This document shows, one piece after another, positions 5,834 through 11,570 of a stretch of DNA of 13,071 nt. Every line of letters starts with the position of its first letter. Position 1 is the first letter of the stretch. Under the pieces are notes generated by a model. The model was given only the letters and a program-made list of their open reading frames with translations. It was not told the DNA's origin and ran no database searches. This stretch comes from Bdellovibrionales bacterium (GTDB lineage Bacteria > Bdellovibrionota > Bdellovibrionia > Bdellovibrionales > JAMPXM01), in assembly GCA_005792225.1 (NCBI GenBank), contig SXSP01000221.1, positions 1 to 13,071 on the forward strand, read 5' to 3'. Position numbers and translations under genes: made by a program.

Positions 5834-7696
5834 ATGGGAGTAGTTCGAGACCAAGTCAGAATGTTCGCGGTAGCTCTTCTTCTCACGTCAATCGGTTGCG
5901 CCGGGCAGGGTAACGGAACACTTGAGTTCAGCAGTTTGAACGGGGCTCAGAGCGACATCATCTCGGCGAAGGCCATTTCGGGAGACAAGCTCGCAAACGA
6001 GGGAGAATCGTTCTTCGTTGTCGGTCCGATGCTCGTTCGCTACGGTGCGAATGGCCACTTCTTTGAAAAAGAATTGAGCGGACCTGCTGCTTGCACGAAC
6101 GAGACGTTCGGAGATCCCATCTTCGGCACCGTGAAAAGTTGCTTTGCGGTTGCACCGAGCGGGCGCTTGGCGGGCGAGGGCGAATCGTTCGCGGTCGATC
6201 TACCTACGCTCATTCGCTATGGTACACGAGACAAGTTCGTCGAGAGAATCGTGCACGGGAAGGTGGACTGCGCGAACGGCCGCTTCGGCGATCCCGTCGT
6301 CGGTGAAGTAAAAGAATGCAGATTCGTTGCGCAGAGTTTTTTTCGGTTAGCGGGAGAAGGTGAATCTTTTGAAGTGGTCGGTCCCACAACCGTCCGCTAC
6401 GGGGTCAAAGGGCGCTACGTCGAGAAACTCGTCAACGGCCACGTTCAGTGCACGAACGCGATCTTCGGTGATCCTGCATACGGCGTGGTTAAAGAGTGTT
6501 TGAAAGTCGACTCGGCGGCTCCTCAGCCTGAGCAGATGATCGCGCAGATGGCGCTCACGACTGCTAACTCTGCTCCGATCGACTCGAAAGACAACTACGT
6601 TGATACGCATATCACAATCGCACCGAATGGAACTTCTCCTTCAAACGCATTCGAGGTCGACGCCAAAGTGAAAGGACGTGGCAACTTCACTTGGACGCTT
6701 CCGAAGAAGCCTTACAAGATCAAGCTCGCTTCCAAAATGAGCGTCATGGGTATGCCCGCGGATACGGAATGGGTTCTACTCGCCAACTATGTTGATAAAA
6801 CTCTTATTCGTACATCTGTCGTCTTTGAAATGAGCCGTCGCTTAGGTGTTGAATACACCCCGCGCGGAGACTTCATTGATCTGACTCTGAACGGCGTTTC
6901 GCAAGGCAGCTATATGCTGACCGAGCAAATCAAAATCGCGCCGGATCGAGTGAACATCACGAAATTAAAAGCCAGCGACATCAGCGGCGAAGCAGTCACA
7001 GGTGGCTACTTGATCGAAATCAACGAACGCCTTGATGAGGTCGTCAATTGGCGAAGCGCGAGAGGAGTTCCGTATACCTTGAAGGAGCCATCCGAGCCGC
7101 CGCCCGAGCAAGCCCAGTACATCAAAGACTATATCAATGCCGCCGAACCAGCGCTTTACTCGGAGCAGTTCGCTGATCCGCAAAACGGCTACGCTCAGTA
7201 CATTGACGTAGAATCCTTTATCAATCTCTTCCTTCTTCAGGAGCTTTTCAAAAATAAGGATGCCGCGAACTTTAGCAGCATCAACCTCTTTAAAGAACGG
7301 AATCAAAAGTTGAAGATGGGTCCCGCGTGGGACTTCGATCTCGCGGGGGGCAACTCAAATTCAGTCGAAGCCAACAATCCAGAGGGATGGTGGCTTCGCA
7401 CCGGATCTCCTTGGTACTCGCGGTTGTTCGAAGATCCAGCCTTCCGAGCGAAAGTGAAGGCGCGCTGGAACGCGATTAAAGTATCGCAGATCGATAGCCT
7501 CGGCGCCTACATCGACCAGGCGGCGTACCGAATGGCTGTCTCTCAGCGGAAGAACTTCAATGTCTGGTCCATCATGGGTGTTCCGGTTTTCGGAGAAGTC
7601 GCTCCTCTTAACTCCTATGAAGAAGAAGTCCTCTTCTTCAAGAAGTGGCTTCAAACCCGAGCGGCGTGGATGGACCGTGAGATCAATGAGGACTGA
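5834..7696 (+). CDS. CotH-kinase-family lipoprotein with three N-terminal repeats
   Basis: From the ATG at 5834 (best spacing from GAGGGGGAA; a GTG at 5831 is too close) the product is 620 aa. Residues 1-22 are a lipoprotein signal with an SIGC lipobox, so Cys22 would be lipidated and the protein exported. Residues 55-103, 114-162 and 174-222 are three copies of a ~49-residue repeat, period 59-60. Its pattern is GEGESF..(6)..RYG....F/YVEK...G...C.N..FGDP..G.VKEC, with two cysteines each. Residues ~258-510 carry CotH features: VKGRGNFTW, KKPYKIKL, GMPADTEWVLLANYVDKTLIRT, YTPRGDFIDLTLNGVSQGSYMLTEQ and finally GPAWDFDLAGGN. CotH proteins are atypical kinases; the spore-coat member phosphorylates coat proteins. 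In a Gram-negative lipoprotein the substrate is unknown, with envelope or surface proteins plausible. It converges with the peroxidase gene, 4 bp apart. Confidence 0.9.
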   Translation: MGVVRDQVRMFAVALLLTSIGCAGQGNGTLEFSSLNGAQSDIISAKAISGDKLANEGESFFVVGPMLVRYGANGHFFEKELSGPAACTNETFGDPIFGTVKSCFAVAPSGRLAGEGESFAVDLPTLIRYGTRDKFVERIVHGKVDCANGRFGDPVVGEVKECRFVAQSFFRLAGEGESFEVVGPTTVRYGVKGRYVEKLVNGHVQCTNAIFGDPAYGVVKECLKVDSAAPQPEQMIAQMALTTANSAPIDSKDNYVDTHITIAPNGTSPSNAFEVDAKVKGRGNFTWTLPKKPYKIKLASKMSVMGMPADTEWVLLANYVDKTLIRTSVVFEMSRRLGVEYTPRGDFIDLTLNGVSQGSYMLTEQIKIAPDRVNITKLKASDISGEAVTGGYLIEINERLDEVVNWRSARGVPYTLKEPSEPPPEQAQYIKDYINAAEPALYSEQFADPQNGYAQYIDVESFINLFLLQELFKNKDAANFSSINLFKERNQKLKMGPAWDFDLAGGNSNSVEANNPEGWWLRTGSPWYSRLFEDPAFRAKVKARWNAIKVSQIDSLGAYIDQAAYRMAVSQRKNFNVWSIMGVPVFGEVAPLNSYEEEVLFFKKWLQTRAAWMDREINED

Positions 7697-7700
7697 AGAT

Positions 7701-8249
7701 TCATCCGGCTAACGCGCTCTCGATCGCGCTCAAGAGCTTCGGATCATCCGGATCGATGTCGGGCGCGAAGCGAGCTAAGATCTGACCGTCGCGTCCGATG
7801 AGGAATTTTTCGAAGTTCCAAAGGATGTCTTTCGGGTTTGCGCCGAGGAGTCCAAACTGCTTCAGCGATTGAACAAGTTTACTGATCGGCTTCGTGGTCG
7901 TCGCGGGTGCGGTTTCGGTCAGATGTTTGAAGAGAGGATGGATGCCCTCACCTTTTACGATTACTTTTTGAAACATCGGAAATTGCACGCCGTAAGTGGA
8001 GCGGCAGAATTCCTGTATCTCGTCGTTCGAGCCGGGCTCCTGACCTTTGAATTCGTTCGCCGGAAAGCCCATGACGACAAGTCCGCGTTCGCGATATTTC
8101 TCGTACATCTTCTCGAGGCCCTCGTATTGCGGAGTCAAACCGCATTTCGAGGCGACATTCACGATGAGGAGGACTTTGCCTTTGTAATCCTCGAGGGTTT
8201 GGTCCGTTCCGTTCATTGCGCGGAAACTGATGGAGTTCGCCTGATTCAT
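7701..8249 (-). CDS. glutathione/thioredoxin peroxidase, Cys type
   Basis: This protein reduces hydrogen peroxide and organic hydroperoxides, most likely with thioredoxin as reductant. The ATG at 8249 has an excellent GAGAGGTG site 5 bases away, giving 182 aa, the usual size for bacterial homologues such as BtuE. A longer frame to 8333 lacks support. The peroxidatic residue is Cys36 in NVASKCGLTPQY (Cys instead of Sec). The tetrad partners are Gln70 in FKGQEPG and Trp144-Asn145 in WNFEKFL. Cys82 (QEFCRST) sits where thioredoxin-type members keep the resolving Cys. The usual FPCNQF reads FPANEF here, so the middle cysteine common in the family is absent, which is tolerated in known enzymes. 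No signal peptide is present, so it acts in the cytoplasm. It lies downstream of the M15-like lipoprotein on the same strand, separated by a perfect hairpin, so it may have its own promoter. Confidence 0.93.
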   Translation of the reverse strand: MNQANSISFRAMNGTDQTLEDYKGKVLLIVNVASKCGLTPQYEGLEKMYEKYRERGLVVMGFPANEFKGQEPGSNDEIQEFCRSTYGVQFPMFQKVIVKGEGIHPLFKHLTETAPATTTKPISKLVQSLKQFGLLGANPKDILWNFEKFLIGRDGQILARFAPDIDPDDPKLLSAIESALAG

Positions 8250-8310
8250 TCGTTCACCTCTCGGTTGAAAACACGAATCTGACCAGACGACGTGGGAATG
8301 GGTCAAGTCG

Positions 8311-8332
8311 TGAGGCGGTATCGACCGCCTCA
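8311..8332. terminator. perfect 9-bp hairpin between M15-like and peroxidase genes
   Basis: TGAGGCGGT (8311-8319) and ACCGCCTCA (8324-8332) pair perfectly around ATCG. It lies 19 bases after the stop of the M15-like gene and about 60 bases before the peroxidase start (both minus strand). There is no T-run, so it could be a Rho-assisted terminator, an mRNA-stabilising stem or an operator. Confidence 0.45.
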
Positions 8333-8351
8333 ACCTCGGCTGCGAAGAAGA

Positions 8352-9074
8352 TTAACGTTCGTAGTAGCCAGCACCGTAGCGACCCGCCACGCAATAGGGG
8401 ATCGAGGTGTGCAGGTGATGTTGGTGATCTTCGTTCTCCCAGCCGATGGAGCCCGTCTGGCTGACTCCGCCACTCACGTAGGGGCAGCCGTTGTACGTGC
8501 GAACAACATTCCCCCAACATGTACGGAACGCCTGATAAAACGCGCGGTTTCTCGTGCCCGCATAAACATATTCTTTTGAGGCGCCGGAAGTGAGTTTCAC
8601 CTTGAGCGACTTGATATCGATGGCGCGATTTTCGGCGTGAAGACTTTTAGGGGAGTGGTCACGGTCGCCGAGAATTCCGGCATGAACGACGTGGAACTCA
8701 GAGACGGTGCCGCCGCCTTGAGCCGCAAGGCCCGCGTTCACGCATTTATACATGTGAGTATCCATGAACGTTTTGAGCATGACGGAGATGTTGCGCGAGC
8801 GTGCACATTTGAAGCCGCTATAATTTCCGGTGACCGTGTCATCGCATTCATCCCAGGTGGTCTGCGCGAACCGGAAGTCAGATGCCTTGCCGTTGAAGCG
8901 AAGAAGGTATTCTTCCTCTTGAAGCGGACTTAAAACGTGGCGGTCTGTTTCCATTTGAGAATGGTCATTATCTTGAGCACTGTCGGTACCGACGGGCATT
9001 TCGCCGACGGAGCTCGGAGCTCTTCCGCAAGCGACGGCGACGAAGGCCAGCATTGCGATCAAAAAAGTTTTCAT
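8352..9074 (-). CDS. lipoprotein with M15-peptidase-like metal site
   Basis: The 240-aa product begins with a lipoprotein signal (MKTFLIAMLAFVAVAC, Cys16 lipidated), then an acidic linker to about residue 50. The globular part contains SLHAENRAIDI (144-154), which resembles the SxHxxGxAxDI zinc signature of M15/VanX D-Ala-D-Ala peptidases, and an HQHHLH cluster (217-222) that can supply the third ligand. I therefore propose His146, Asp153 and His220 or His222 as a zinc site. Six cysteines in the body (77, 90, 111, 186, 197, 228) suggest disulfides, fitting a periplasmic or outer-membrane location. The family hint implies peptidoglycan cleavage, but the Gly of the signature is Asn and the WxH motif is not present, so substrate is open. 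The ribosome site GGGGGAA lies within a stem (9081-9101). Confidence 0.7.
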   Translation of the reverse strand: MKTFLIAMLAFVAVACGRAPSSVGEMPVGTDSAQDNDHSQMETDRHVLSPLQEEEYLLRFNGKASDFRFAQTTWDECDDTVTGNYSGFKCARSRNISVMLKTFMDTHMYKCVNAGLAAQGGGTVSEFHVVHAGILGDRDHSPKSLHAENRAIDIKSLKVKLTSGASKEYVYAGTRNRAFYQAFRTCWGNVVRTYNGCPYVSGGVSQTGSIGWENEDHQHHLHTSIPYCVAGRYGAGYYER

Positions 9075-9080
9075 GGCATT

Positions 9081-9101
9081 CCCCCAGATTGAAGTAGGGG
9101 G
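9081..9101 (-). promoter_or_regulatory. hairpin masking the ribosome site of the M15-like gene
   Basis: CCCCC (9081-9085) and GGGGG (9097-9101) pair perfectly around an 11-base loop. On the minus-strand mRNA the 3' arm is GGGGG, the Shine-Dalgarno of the gene starting at 9074, so the stem would hide it. Five G-C pairs are enough to slow initiation; any trigger is unknown. Confidence 0.4.
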
Positions 9102-9140
9102 TCAATCGCCAAGATCCTTTGAAGTCTGAAGGGAAGAATC

Positions 9141-9154
9141 AGGCCGAAAGGCCT
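9141..9154 (-). terminator. hairpin terminator after the small secreted protein gene
   Basis: On the minus strand AGGCC-TTTC-GGCCT forms a perfect 5-bp stem followed by GATTCTTCCCTTC, a loosely T-rich tail. It lies 46 bases downstream of the stop at 9201 and upstream of the M15-like gene, a sensible place for a weak terminator. On the plus strand the loop is GAAA. Confidence 0.4.
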
Positions 9155-9200
9155 AGCTGCAATTTACGACGAGACCATGGTAAGGGGGCGAGCGGGAACC

Positions 9201-9551
9201 TCAGAGCAAACGCGGTTTTGTGACGACGGATTGGACACCGCGAATTCTGGACCAACGTCCATCAAGGCGAGCTGAGAAGCTTGTCGAGTTGGTCCTGGAG
9301 GTCGAGGCGCTAGAGAGCTGCTCGGCATTCGGAGGAAGAGGAGACGAGATGTCATTTCTTATAATCAAGTGCTTGGGATTCACGACGTAGCGATCTTTTG
9401 GACCGTTGTAGCCGTGCTTCTTTCGCAATTCTTCGAGGCGCCCCACGATTTCAACCAACTTTGTTTGGCTGGGATCAGTGAGGCGACTGAGTTTTTCCAC
9501 GAGACCGTAGCCGCCCATTTTAGCGCCCGCGTTGGGCAAACAAAGAAGCAC
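9201..9551 (-). CDS. small putative secreted protein, start uncertain
   Basis: I do not recognise the family. From a GTG at 9551 the frame codes for 116 aa ending in TGA at 9201. The body (GLVEKLSRLTDPSQTKLVEIVGRL, then EELRKKHGYNGPKDRYVVNPKHLIIRN in two pieces) is one helix followed by a short strand-like stretch, then a Ser/Thr-rich tail. Codons favour C or G at the third position, as in neighbouring genes, and this frame is much more gene-like than the antisense frame. Upstream of the GTG the same frame continues as a hydrophobic run (AIAVVC then VLLCLPNAGA-K), a textbook signal peptide, but it reaches a stop with no ATG or TTG. An ATG at 9585 is one base out of frame. So either a rare start codon is used or a one-base frameshift near 9570 broke the gene. 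Confidence 0.5.
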   Translation of the reverse strand: MLLCLPNAGAKMGGYGLVEKLSRLTDPSQTKLVEIVGRLEELRKKHGYNGPKDRYVVNPKHLIIRNDISSPLPPNAEQLSSASTSRTNSTSFSARLDGRWSRIRGVQSVVTKPRLL

Positions 9552-9667
9552 GCAGACGACCGCAATCGCGCCCGATTTGCCGCATTACTTCGAAAGTCTC
9601 GAATGAAGGACTTGTCTCACAATGAATCTATCGGAGAATTGAGTAAACCACTTGAGATGTCGAAGTT

Positions 9668-9679
9668 GGACGTACGTCC
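9668..9679. promoter_or_regulatory. 12-bp perfect palindrome before the small lipoprotein
   Basis: GGACGTACGTCC is perfectly self-complementary and ends 13 bases before the GTG at 9693. It partly abuts the GGGGAG ribosome site, so a protein bound here could block transcription or the RNA stem could affect initiation. Confidence 0.3.
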
Positions 9680-9692
9680 TGGGGAGACCCTC

Positions 9693-10187
9693 GTGAACGC
9701 TTCATTCGTAAAATCACTCTTTCTGCTTAACCTCATCGTTGCGCTGGCGAGTTGCGCTCACTCCTCCTCAACGGAAGAGGAGGTGATGAGACCAGAGAAA
9801 TTCGAGTTCGAGAGCACTGCACCCGTTCCGGTCGGATTTCTTGCGCCGATCGCGATCGTTTACCAACTGGGTAGTCGAAGCGCCGGTAGTTCCAGCCCTT
9901 CGCTTTGGGGCAAATGTCAGGTCATTGAGACCGATGAAGCGGGAAAACAAGTCGGCGAGGAGTATCCTTGCCCCGAAACTTACGTCGAAGTGAAAAAATT
10001 AGGCGAGTCTGAGGGGTACAAAGCGTGGGTGAACAGCGACGGAAAGTTCGAGATCCCGATCGAGAAATCGAATCAATACAAGCTCAAGGCGGTGTGCGAA
10101 AGATACTCGCTCGCGTCGCATGAAATCCAAGTGAGCCGACCCGGGAAAGTGACACTCACCATCCACCGGAAAAAGCGGAATCTCTGA
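9693..10187 (+). CDS. small lipoprotein with carboxypeptidase-regulatory-like fold
   Basis: The best start is the GTG at 9693 with GGGGAG six bases upstream. It gives 164 aa beginning with a signal (NASFVKSLFLLNLIVALASC) whose LASC lipobox predicts lipidation at Cys21. Longer in-frame starts (back to 9369) would run antisense through the secreted-protein gene and put the signal in mid-protein, so I reject them. After a Ser/Glu linker the body includes a cysteine pair (GKCQV, YPCPE) and a C-terminal stretch typical of small beta-sandwich CarboxypepD_reg-like domains: YKAWVNSDGKFEIPI, SNQYKLKAVCERY and KVTLTIHRK. Such domains bind or scaffold rather than catalyse. The gene is divergent from the putative secreted protein and is followed by the 52-aa ORF after a structured spacer. 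The function is unknown. Confidence 0.78.
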   Translation: MNASFVKSLFLLNLIVALASCAHSSSTEEEVMRPEKFEFESTAPVPVGFLAPIAIVYQLGSRSAGSSSPSLWGKCQVIETDEAGKQVGEEYPCPETYVEVKKLGESEGYKAWVNSDGKFEIPIEKSNQYKLKAVCERYSLASHEIQVSRPGKVTLTIHRKKRNL

Positions 10188-10237
10188 GATGCGTCGATTC
10201 TTTGACAAAGATTTCTATCATCTAGCGTGAAACGCAT

Positions 10238-10270
10238 TTCACCTTCGGTGAAGCTTGAGGGAAATCAAGC
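10238..10270 (+). promoter_or_regulatory. two abutting hairpins in the leader of the 52-aa ORF
   Basis: TTCACC-TTC-GGTGAA (10238-10252) is followed with no gap by GCTTGA-GGGAAA-TCAAGC (10253-10270), both perfect 6-bp stems that could stack. They end four bases before the GAGGTG ribosome site. A TTGACA (10202-10207) upstream could be a -35, but no good -10 is seen at normal spacing. Confidence 0.45.
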
Positions 10271-10283
10271 CCCGAGGTGAATG

Positions 10284-10442
10284 ATGTCAGATATCAAAAG
10301 CGAGCCGACGCCCGATCAAGCAAAGCAGGTCAAGCGTGAACAGCAAGTGCGAGCCGGTGAGACCGAAAGAGATATAAATCCGCGCAACGGCGACGACGCG
10401 GCTACGCGCGAATCAGAATCGCTCGAGAATACAGAAGACTGA
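10284..10442 (+). CDS. 52-aa hydrophilic small protein
   Basis: The frame starts at the second of two adjacent ATGs, six bases after GAGG of a strong GAGGTG site; the first ATG (10281) is too close. The product (beginning MSDIKSEPTPDQAKQVKREQ) is almost entirely charged or polar, has no aromatic residues and no Cys, and is rich in Glu, Asp, Arg, Asn and Thr. It is therefore likely disordered, like small stress-related or nucleic-acid/protein-binding peptides in many bacteria. It ends 7 bp from the stop of the convergent 131-aa gene. A strong ribosome site, an intact frame and structured leader support a real gene; I know no family. Confidence 0.6.
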   Translation: MSDIKSEPTPDQAKQVKREQQVRAGETERDINPRNGDDAATRESESLENTED

Positions 10443-10443
10443 A

Positions 10444-10457
10444 GCCTCGTTAGAGGC
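10444..10457. terminator. hairpin between convergent stops
   Basis: GCCTC-GTTA-GAGGC forms a perfect 5-bp stem directly between the TGA at 10440-10442 and overlapping the TAA of the minus-strand gene. It may serve both genes; neither strand has a full T-run, though the minus strand continues TTCAGTCTTC. Confidence 0.35.
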
Positions 10458-10845
10458 CGTAACTCGGAACGAGCGAGCAGTTGCCGATCGCGCCGCCGGC
10501 TTTTTTGCCGTCACCGGATTCAGCAAACAAAGAGACTTGAAAGAGCGGACGGCCGTAATCACCTTCGCCGATGAGCTCAAACCCAACTTCAACTTTGGGT
10601 CCCGAGAGGCTCTTGATCGTTCGACCCGCCATCTTCTCGGCCTGCCCGTTCACGAGGGGGGCGACATCCGAGGCCGCTGCTATGAAATTAGCACCGAGGA
10701 TGAAGACCTTGACGCCAGCTGATTGGGGGACCAGGTAGATCTCTTGTGGACCCTGTGGAGTCATGCAATTGAGCTTCGCCGGCGCGGCGTGGGCCGCAAG
10801 GGGAATGAGAGAAAGGGCGAGCGCGAGCACTTGCGACTTCAACAT
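10450..10845 (-). CDS. secreted hypothetical protein, 131 aa
   Basis: The protein has a clear Sec signal peptide: basic start MLKSQ, hydrophobic core, and an AHA cleavage site after residue 20, so it is exported to the periplasm or beyond. The mature part of about 111 residues has two cysteines near its ends (27 and 123) that probably form a disulfide. It is rich in small and beta-forming residues (IYLVPQ, VKVFILGANF, KVEVGFELIGEGDYGRPLFQVSLF), suggesting a small beta barrel or sandwich. I know no family for it. The ATG has a GGAG site 8 bases upstream. Its leader contains a hairpin CCATCC/GGATGG (10877-10896). It converges with the 52-aa ORF. Confidence 0.75.
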   Translation of the reverse strand: MLKSQVLALALSLIPLAAHAAPAKLNCMTPQGPQEIYLVPQSAGVKVFILGANFIAAASDVAPLVNGQAEKMAGRTIKSLSGPKVEVGFELIGEGDYGRPLFQVSLFAESGDGKKAGGAIGNCSLVPSYGL

Positions 10846-10876
10846 TATGACGACTCCAATCAGGTCTTAGTTTTCT

Positions 10877-10896
10877 CCATCCACCGTTTTGGATGG
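10877..10896 (-). promoter_or_regulatory. leader hairpin of the 131-aa secreted protein gene
   Basis: CCATCC and GGATGG pair perfectly around an 8-base loop, 32-51 bases before the ATG (minus strand). It could be an operator dyad or an mRNA leader stem. A possible -10 (TATTAA on the minus strand, complement of about 10905-10910) lies just upstream, but I could not place a -35. Confidence 0.3.
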
Positions 10897-11001
10897 TAGT
10901 TGCGTTAATAGCAAAACCGGGTCCAAAGGTAGCGTCGTTACTGGGCCTGAAGCGCCTAAATGATGTGTTCAGCATTTGATCAGTCATGAAAATAAGGTGA
11001 A

Positions 11002-11034
11002 GGCGGGCGTTCAGACTCGCGCCCGCCCTCTTTT
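11002..11034. terminator. strong GC-rich intrinsic terminator
   Basis: GGCGGGCG (11002-11009) and CGCCCGCC (11020-11027) form a perfect 8-bp stem with a 10-base loop. On the plus strand it is followed by CTCTTTT; on the minus strand by TTCACCTTATTTTC. The only nearby gene it could serve is the minus-strand 132-aa gene ending at 11041, although the T-run is tighter on the plus strand. Confidence 0.7.
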
Positions 11035-11040
11035 GCATTC

Positions 11041-11439
11041 TCAATGAACGACGGGCTTTAACTCGTCATCGTTCACGTAAGCGTTCGAATGGGCGGCATC
11101 GACGATGAACTCTTCGTCTTCCTCCCAGTAAACGGGTACCGCGATCGATATCACTTCGATCGGCCACCATTTCCCTCGAGAGCGGCCGAGGGCCATGAAG
11201 AGCAGATCTTCCGGCTCCGAGTATTTGCGGACCTCATCTGGAAGCGGAATGTTTTTGATCTTTCTTCCGTCTTCAAGTTCGAAGATCGTGCGTTTTTTCG
11301 CGTCTTCGTACACGGTGACGTAACCGTGAAAGACTTCTTCGAAGTACCGATCTTCGGTGGCCAGGGATTCGGTGTGGTCGTACCAGGCATCCAGAAGATT
11401 TTCTCGTCTTTCGGCATCTAAATCGGATTGGCTTTTCAT
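11041..11439 (-). CDS. acidic cytoplasmic hypothetical protein, 132 aa
   Basis: The ATG is preceded by AGGAGGAAGAGA, an almost perfect ribosome site, so this gene is likely well translated. The product is soluble, strongly acidic (many Glu and Asp) and has no signal or membrane segment. An N-terminal charged helix (DLDAERRENLLDAWYDH) leads to a region that reads as an antiparallel beta sheet: YVTVYEDAKKRTIFELEDG, KIKNIPLP, LLFMALGRSRGKWWPIEVISI and PVYWEEDEEFIV. The acidic C-terminal tail ends KPVVH. I recognise no family. The gene is followed by a strong terminator and lies downstream of the metallo-hydrolase gene on the same strand across 131 bases, so it may be read from its own promoter. 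Confidence 0.78.
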   Translation of the reverse strand: MKSQSDLDAERRENLLDAWYDHTESLATEDRYFEEVFHGYVTVYEDAKKRTIFELEDGRKIKNIPLPDEVRKYSEPEDLLFMALGRSRGKWWPIEVISIAVPVYWEEDEEFIVDAAHSNAYVNDDELKPVVH

Positions 11440-11570
11440 TCTCTTCCTCCTCGGTGGTTTTGTGGCCGAAGAGGAGCAACTTGCATGCGATCGCGAGAAG
11501 AAAATGAGTTCGACTTGACGACTTTTCGGACGGATGAGCGGTCAGTCTCCGGATGCCTTGAGAACTTCAA

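Noticed and set aside
5604..5834. 76-aa plus-strand open frame between the TPR-like and CotH genes
   Set aside because: It starts inside the previous gene in another frame, crosses several hairpins and has no ribosome site or recognisable features.
9369..9692. Long N-terminal extension of the small lipoprotein
   Set aside because: It is antisense to a better-supported minus-strand gene and would leave a lipoprotein signal in the middle of the protein.
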